Shown in pieces: positions 57,880 through 64,000 of a stretch of 64,000 bases of DNA. A model generated the notes under the pieces. It saw only the letters and a program-made list of their open reading frames with translations. It searched no databases and was not told the DNA's origin. Made by a program: the position numbers and the translations under genes. Positions within the stretch are counted from its first letter, which is position 1. The number at the start of each line of letters is the position of its first letter. The stretch comes from Dioscorea cayenensis subsp. rotundata (Eukaryota > Streptophyta > Magnoliopsida > Dioscoreales > Dioscoreaceae), in contig NC_052489.1 in the NCBI RefSeq assembly GCF_009730915.1, positions 23,057,916 through 23,121,915 of the forward strand, read 5' to 3'.

Positions 57880-60800
57880 AAGTACGAGTCATTCCGAGGC
57901 GATGATGGATTGTCCTTGGAACGCCCCAAGGAGGACCCCGTTCCCAATGGAGAAGCCTCCCCCATAATATCCTTGCATGCCCTCACGAGGCAACTAATAC
58001 CATCCACCTTGAAGCTTGCTGGAACGATAAACAGCCAGGAAGTAGTTGTGCTGATCGACGGGGACTTTACCAATAACTTCATCCAAAGCCGATTAGCTGG
58101 ACACCTTGGCTTGACCGTACTCCTATCACCTCACATCCGGGTGACTGCTGGGAATGGCGAGTCCGTTGGCAGCGGGGGACAGTGTCGTCAGGTCAGGCTC
58201 AAGCTTGGCGCTGCGGACTTTACAGTTGACCTGCTGCTCCTACCCATATATGGCACTGACCTCGTACTTGGGGTGCAGTGGTTGTCGGGATTGGGCAATG
58301 TTATCTTCGATTACCGAGACCTATTGATGGAGTTAGGCTACTAGGGCACTAACATTCTTTTGTACGGGTTAACCCAACCACCGCCTTGAATTATATCTCC
58401 CCGTTAACCTTGGCTAAAGCGGGCTACATGCAACGCGAGGCCCAATACTGGCACCTCGAAATGGAGCAAGTAGATTCGGGAAATAACCCAAGGGTCAGTC
58501 CGCACGTGATAAGTGCTTGTGTATAAGTAATATGAAGTATTCTTTTCTTACATTGAGCATTACTTTTCTCAGACTTTATCGCTTATTCTTGTGTATATGT
58601 GTTCTTTGTGCATCTAGGGTTGTGGAGACAATTGTGGAAGAAATGAACCAAAAGTAGTTCGTGGATGTATTTGTTGATGAAGTCTTGGAGTGAACAAATG
58701 TGAAGACACAAGTTGTGCTCAAAGACATGTGAGTGTGTGCCAACCTCCATTGTGCTCGAGCTCACATATAAATTGGAGGGGCACAAAGACAGTCACACTC
58801 ATGTGTTCCGACTTGTGCAATACTAGCAAGATCTCCATCAATGTGGCTATTCATGTGGCCTCGATGATAAGAGTGGATTCGGGAACATTTTGGCAAAGTA
58901 CTGCAGCAGTTTACTGTAGCAAATCAATGTAACAAAATCACTATAGCAGTTACTGTTCACAGCTCGCAGAAAATCAACTTCTGGAGATTCACACGGGTTT
59001 GTGGAAATTCTACATGGATGTGTAGATGCTTGATTCCATCCCTATAAAAGCCACAATTTCGGGATCCTTTTCCAATTTTTTTCCCAACCTTTCTCCATCT
59101 TTGGAGGCGCTCGCGGTTAGGGTTTGGAGAGTTTTTAGCTAGGTCTTTGGAGTGGTTCTATGGCCTTCGACACCGTGTTCCTTCGGAAGGTAGTTATTGG
59201 GGGAGTTTTCATCAGCATCAATTTAGCAAGGTGTGCCCTAAGCTTGATGAGGGAACCCTTGGAGAAGACAAGGCGACTTCACAAGACCATCGATACAGGC
59301 TATGAAGGGGTTTTTCTTATAGATTGCATGTTTTTACATTTGATTTCATTGTTGATGGTATCTTGCTCCATGGAGAGCTAAACCCCTAGTGGGTGCTTAG
59401 ACTTGTAAACCCTAGGATGATTTTGTTTCTTTGACATTTATTATGCTTCTTTAATTAATGTTTTAATTGAGTTCCATCCTTGAATTTTTATTGCATTGAT
59501 TTTCCCTTAGAGTGACACTAGGGTTGAGAATCTATCTTGGTAATCCTTATGGATGACTGACACACTATGAGGATTAGACAAAGCAAGGTTGGAGAGGGTT
59601 GAGTGGGTGAGTCGAGAGGTAGTGGAACGTTGCCTTTCCCTTCCAATGTGATTTATCCTACCTCCACGTACCAAGAGTTCTTTACAGTCATGATAGAGTA
59701 ATGTGCTAAGAGACAAACTCCACTGGGGCTTAGTTGTGCGAGCAACAGAGTGAAGTATTGAAGTAATCCTTAGTGCTGGGGCTTAATTGTGATTAGGGGT
59801 CTTTCGCCTGGACCAAATGGTTAGATCTATATTAAAGAATAGGGTTTATCACTTGGAGTCCCTAGAGCTTTAAGCAACCTTGCACAGTGTGAGGCGTCGA
59901 GAGTGTTCCTTTCCGTCGGGGCATAGTATAGGTTTAGTAACGGTTGACCTTTGGTTTGGGACAATGTATTTTAGGATTTCCATGACTCATTAAACATTAG
60001 TTAGGAGACATAATGATTAGTCTTACACTTGAAATAATAGTCCTAGGGTGAGCAATGTCCGGGTGCCTCATCTTTTATCAATTGCCTCTCCTATTACTCT
60101 CTTGGGTCTATTTCTTATTTTCTTCATTTCTACTTGCATTGATATTGTTCACACCACTCTTTAATTATTTTCACCATAGTTAAATAGCAATTCTTGTGTT
60201 TTCGAGCACTATTCCCTGTGGATACAACTACCCACTCACCAGGGTACTTTATTACTTTGACAACCTGTGCACTTGCGATACGCACGCAAAAGGGTGTGTC
60301 AGCACGCTCCACCTAAGTTTATTTTGTCCCTCAGGAACATCCTAACGCAGTTTGCCAATATCTTCTCCAAGCCGACCGGACTGCCTCCCAGCCGATCGCT
60401 CGATCACCATATCCTAATGTTGGCAGGAACCGCCCCTGTTAATGTTAACCCCTAACGCTACCCTAACTTCCAAAAGACAGAGATAGAGCGGCTTATCAGC
60501 GAGATGATCATGGAGGGAGTTATATGGCCGAGCACTAATCCATGCTCCGCCCCGGTGTTGCTCGTTAAGAAAAATGACGGGTCTTGGCGGTTCTGCATCG
60601 ACTATCACGCAGTCAACGCGGTGATGGTGAAAGACCGATTCCCCATATTGACCGCCGAAGAGCTCTTTGACGAGGTCACTGAAGCATAAGTCTTCTCGAA
60701 GCTGGATCTTCCCGCCGGGTTCCATCAAGTACGAATCCACCCTCCCAACATCGAGAAAACAACCTTGAGGATCCACGAGGGCCACTTCGAGTTTCGGGTG

Positions 60801-62232
60801 ATATCCTTCGGGCTATCTAACGCCCCATCGACATTCTAGGCATTCATGAAGGTAGTCTTCAAGAGCGTGTTGTGCCGATTCGTGCTGGTATTCTTCGATG
60901 ACATCTTAATCTACAGCCCCGACTGGGAGTAGCATGAAGCACACATGCGTACCATTCTCTCTATCCTAAGGTCGCACTGGCTATTCACAAATCTCCAAAA
61001 ATGTGAATTCGGCAACATGGAAATCTGGTATTTGGGTCACAGGGGCTCGGGTTGAGGAGTGTCCGTCGATCCCTCTAAAATTGCCAACATTTAGGAATGG
61101 TTGCTGCTGAAGTCATTCAAGGAACTACGGGCTTTCCTCGAACTCACCGGGTACTACCACTGCTTCGTGCGATACTATACTGCTCTCCGCTTCCCTCACC
61201 CATCTTCTCTGCAAGGAGTCCTTCGTTTGGTCACCTGAAGCAAGTACAGCTTTCTAGAACCTAAAGACATCCATAGCAACAACGCCTGTCCTCCAATTGC
61301 CGGATTTAGCCTTTTCTAGAACCTGGAGCTTGCGTCAGGGAGTGGGATCGCAGCGGTGCTAGCCAAGAAGGGGCGACAAGTGGCATTATTTAGCAAACTG
61401 CTAAGCCGGGAGATGTTCGCAAACACCGAGTCGATCAAAAAATGGCAGCATTACTTTCTCGGATGGCGTTTCACTATCATCATCGATCACCAAAGCCTAC
61501 GAGCGCTTCTCCACAATACAATCTAGACCCCTGAATAGCACCTCTGGTTCGCCAAACTGTTGGGCTTTGATTTTGACATCATTTACAAGCCAGGGGCTTT
61601 AAATGGGCCGGCCGACGCTCTCTCCTGCCTCCACCCGCCAACCTTGAATTCTCTCATGGCCACCACCCGCCCAGTGACTGCCCTTTGGGATGCTATCCGG
61701 CAAAGCTACAAGCTTCACCCTACACTAACCAAGCTGGTTCAATTTGTGTAGGAAAATCCTGAGGACCATCTTTGCCACTCCATCCGAGACGGTGTTATTC
61801 TCTACAAGAGAAGGGTACCGGTCCCTTTGGAGACCGCCCTCCAACCCTGCTCCTAGCTGAGTTTCACACCACCACTATGGGGGACATGCCGGGATACAGC
61901 TTATCTACTCCCACCTGGTAAACATATTATATTGGTTGGGACTCCGCCGATCGATCTGAGATTTTATCAACAACTGCGTCACATGCTAGTCGACCAAGCC
62001 GTTCAACACTGCCCCCCAAGGATTGCTGCAACCCCTACCGATTCCTGGAAAGATATGGGATTCCCTATCCCTTAACTTCATCACCCATCTGCCGTTGTCC
62101 TCCGGCAAGACCACAATAATCATCGTAGTCGACCACCTTTCCAAACATACTCACTTCTCTGCTCTCGGGCCCCAATTCTCGTTACCCATCGTTGCATCCG
62201 TCTTCATCCGCGACATCGTGCGGCTCCATGCA
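57880..62232 (+). mobile_element. Decayed Ty3/Gypsy pol (protease to integrase), gag missing
   Basis: The protease region at 57,910-58,344 is open (VVVLIDGDFTNNFIQSRLA, GTDLVLGVQWL). It is followed by a 1.8-kb solo LTR insertion, then RT from about 60,320 (VKKNDGSWRFCIDY, with catalytic FFDDILIYSP near 60,890). RNase H follows (SGSGIAAVLAKKGRQVA; IIIDHQSLRALL; YKPGALNGPADALS, about 61,590). The integrase start is at about 61,990-62,232 (LQPLPIPGKIWDSLSLNFI, then VDHLSKHTHF). More than ten stops and frameshifts are present. The integrase is cut at HDIVRLH-like FIRDIVRLHAH by a CACTA terminus. An old element, used as a landing site by others. Confidence 0.87.
58507..60301 (+). mobile_element. 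Solo LTR inside the decayed Gypsy, perfect GCACG target duplication
   Basis: Starts TGATAAGTGCTTGTG and ends AAAGGGTGTGTCA. Flanked by GCACG at 58,502-58,506 and 60,302-60,306. 1,795 bp with no coding interior. Its last part (CCCTGTGGATACAAC ... ACCAGGGTACTTTATTAC ... TGTGCACTTGCG) is the typical 3' end of Tat/Athila-type Gypsy LTRs, which gives the orientation. Small ORFs inside it are chance. Confidence 0.88.
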
Positions 62233-64000
62233 CACTACAACAAATTTGTCAATTATTGACATGTGTGATAATGTCATAAAATAATATATTTTTGTCACTA
62301 AAAATTTTTTGTGACGCTTTGTTGCTGTCATCACATTTTGTCGCCTTTCTGCTCCGTTGCTAAAGGGTTAATGTGAGCGATTACATGTTCAGTCACATAA
62401 TGATACCTTTTATGTGACAAAATTATCATATTTTACCTATTTTATAATCATTAATGACATGCATTTTTATCACTAAATGTTGTGCCAAACTGTCATAAAA
62501 TGTTATGAATTGTCACTAAATATAAGGTAAAGTTTTATCATTTGTGACATTCCATTGATTTTCAAATAATAAATAATAAAAATATTTGTCATCATTTCAA
62601 ATAGAATAGCGTCATAAAAAGTGGTTAACGTCACTATATATTGTTAAAAAAATATAATATTTAGTGACAAAAGTCTATTTTTGTGATGATGAAAATGCGT
62701 CACTAATGAAAAATATGGCATAAATTAATTTTTTTTTGTAATGTCACAATTAATTAAATATTATATAGTTTGTAATATTTTTATAATGTCGCAATCAATC
62801 ATGTTTTTATGATGTATTTGTAATTTGTGATATATTTTTAGTGAATATTTTTTTAATAAATTATATAAATTATCAAAAATTTAATTTTTTTGATAATATA
62901 TCATAAATAAAAATTAAATCAATATTATTATTGTAAAAAGAAAAAAATAACACAATTATCATAATTTATAGTTAACCTTATGGATTAACAAATTTCAATT
63001 TCAGTAAAAATTTCAATAACATTAAAAAAACTTATAATCTTAAGTAAATCATATCAAAATAGATAACTATTCTTCATGCAACTCTTGTGGCGTTCGTGTT
63101 TATAGTGTTTTGTTGATGTAGAGCTTGCCTCATTAAAACCCCGAAATAAATATTTTTTTAAAATAATAAATATTAATTTATAAGAAGAGTAAATTAACAA
63201 AAGTAAAGTTCAAAATATAATTATATATACATATACATATATACTAATATGCATCCAAAAAATTAATAATAAGCACAATAGATAGTCATAACAAAAATTA
63301 ATTGATTAATGACAAACTTTAACAATTTAAAGTGCTAATCAAACAACTATAGAAATTATAACAATAATTCCATTATAAAATAATGATAATAAAAAAATGC
63401 ATAAATTAATCAAAAAACACAAGAATCAATATTGTTAGCAACCCTTTGGAAAGAAAACTTTAATCTAATGATTGTAGCCGATGTGAATCTCTTTCCCATT
63501 CAAATATTCCCTTCTCCAACGGAACCATCATCAATACAAAACCCATAAAATTAGAAGCGAATCAAGCAATTATAAAAAATTTATGAACTAAGTGCGTTGG
63601 AACACTAATGCATACTTAAAAGATTCATCTTTGATGAAGTAGGAACTTACAAAAGCATTATAAAAAAAAAATCAAGAACTAAAAGAAAGTGGAAGTGTGC
63701 CTTAAGATAGAGGCAAAAATAAAATAAAAAATAGACGGTAGTATAGACATTGAGAAAGAGAAATATAATGTACCTTAGTAATGATGAGAGAGAAAGAAAG
63801 ATTGAAAAAGAATAGAAATTGATATAGAGATTTATATAGAATTTTTTTTTAAATAAAGAATTTTGTTTTAAAATTTTTATAAACTTCAAACTAAATTTAG
63901 AAAAATTAAAATTATTCAGAAATTTTTATAGGATATTTCTTTTTATTGAATGAAAATCTGTTGAAAGTCTATATTAAAACTAACATATTTTTTATATTTT
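62233..64000. mobile_element. CACTA (En/Spm) DNA transposon, left end, runs off the window
   Basis: Starts CACTACAACAAATTTGTCA, the diagnostic CACTA terminal inverted repeat. Dense subterminal repeats of both orientations follow (TGTCACTAA, GTGACAAA, TGTCATAAA; about 62,255-62,850), which bind transposase in this superfamily. The interior to 64,000 is very AT-rich with no transposase yet visible. The other end is outside the window. It sits inside the Gypsy integrase sequence. Confidence 0.85.

Noticed and set aside
58583-60312. Several 60-80-codon frames between the Gypsy protease and RT
   Set aside because: All lie inside a non-coding solo LTR with exact GCACG duplications.
1-64000. tRNA, rRNA or microRNA genes
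   Set aside because: No cloverleaf, rRNA or clear precursor hairpin recognised by eye; the 30,891 hairpin stem is too short for a plant miRNA precursor.

Overview
The window is nuclear DNA of a flowering plant. It has spliced genes with GT-AG introns, plant-type retrotransposons (chromovirus Ty3/Gypsy, L1 LINEs with an RNase H tail, CACTA, MULE, PIF/Harbinger), AT-rich spacers and a plant U-box gene. A monocot is possible, but I could not fix the genus. Nothing prokaryotic or organellar was seen.

Layout. 1-3.7 kb: decayed MULE transposase and its 3' flank. 5.57-7.17 kb: 5'-truncated L1 LINE. 8.27-12.27 kb: the main host gene, a seven-exon LIN/CERBERUS-like U-box/ARM E3 ligase. 12.73-13.97 kb (minus): a two-exon gene for a 117-residue, probably chloroplast-targeted, single-membrane-span protein, lying tail-to-tail with the ligase. 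14.5-21 kb: an F-box/DUF295 cluster with copy 1 (plus strand, frameshifted), a small F-box relic and copy 2 (minus strand, intact, 353 aa), plus LINE scraps. 21-37 kb: nested transposon debris with LTR-like DNA, a PIF/Harbinger relic, a pol-deleted Gypsy element (26,694-29,277), satellite-like repeats, and two solo LTRs in opposite orientation (30,994-33,159 and 33,346-36,723). 37.4-49.3 kb: F-box copy 3 (minus strand), split by a complete 10,159-bp Tekay/Del-like Gypsy element with two 2,654-bp LTRs and an exact TTAGC target duplication. 50.7-56.6 kb: almost full-length L1 LINE on the minus strand. 56.6-62.2 kb: decayed Gypsy element containing a solo LTR with a GCACG duplication. 62,233 to the end: terminus of a CACTA DNA transposon that cuts the Gypsy integrase.

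Host genes. Only three loci look functional: the LIN-like E3 ligase, the chloroplast membrane protein and F-box copy 2. The two ubiquitin-related types (U-box ligase, F-box adaptor) are neighbours, but I see no evidence that they work together. The F-box copies share a core promoter and a 3'-UTR intron, so they arose by segmental duplication (copy 1 inverted relative to copies 2 and 3) and not by retroposition.

I found no convincing undescribed biological system. The most unusual items are a ~200-bp module with inverted-repeat ends kept in four otherwise diverged LTRs, the exactly datable inactivation of F-box copy 3, and the small plastid protein whose first exon is easily missed. Many single-base indels between the two LTRs of the young Gypsy element suggest that part of the frame damage in this assembly may be sequencing error.
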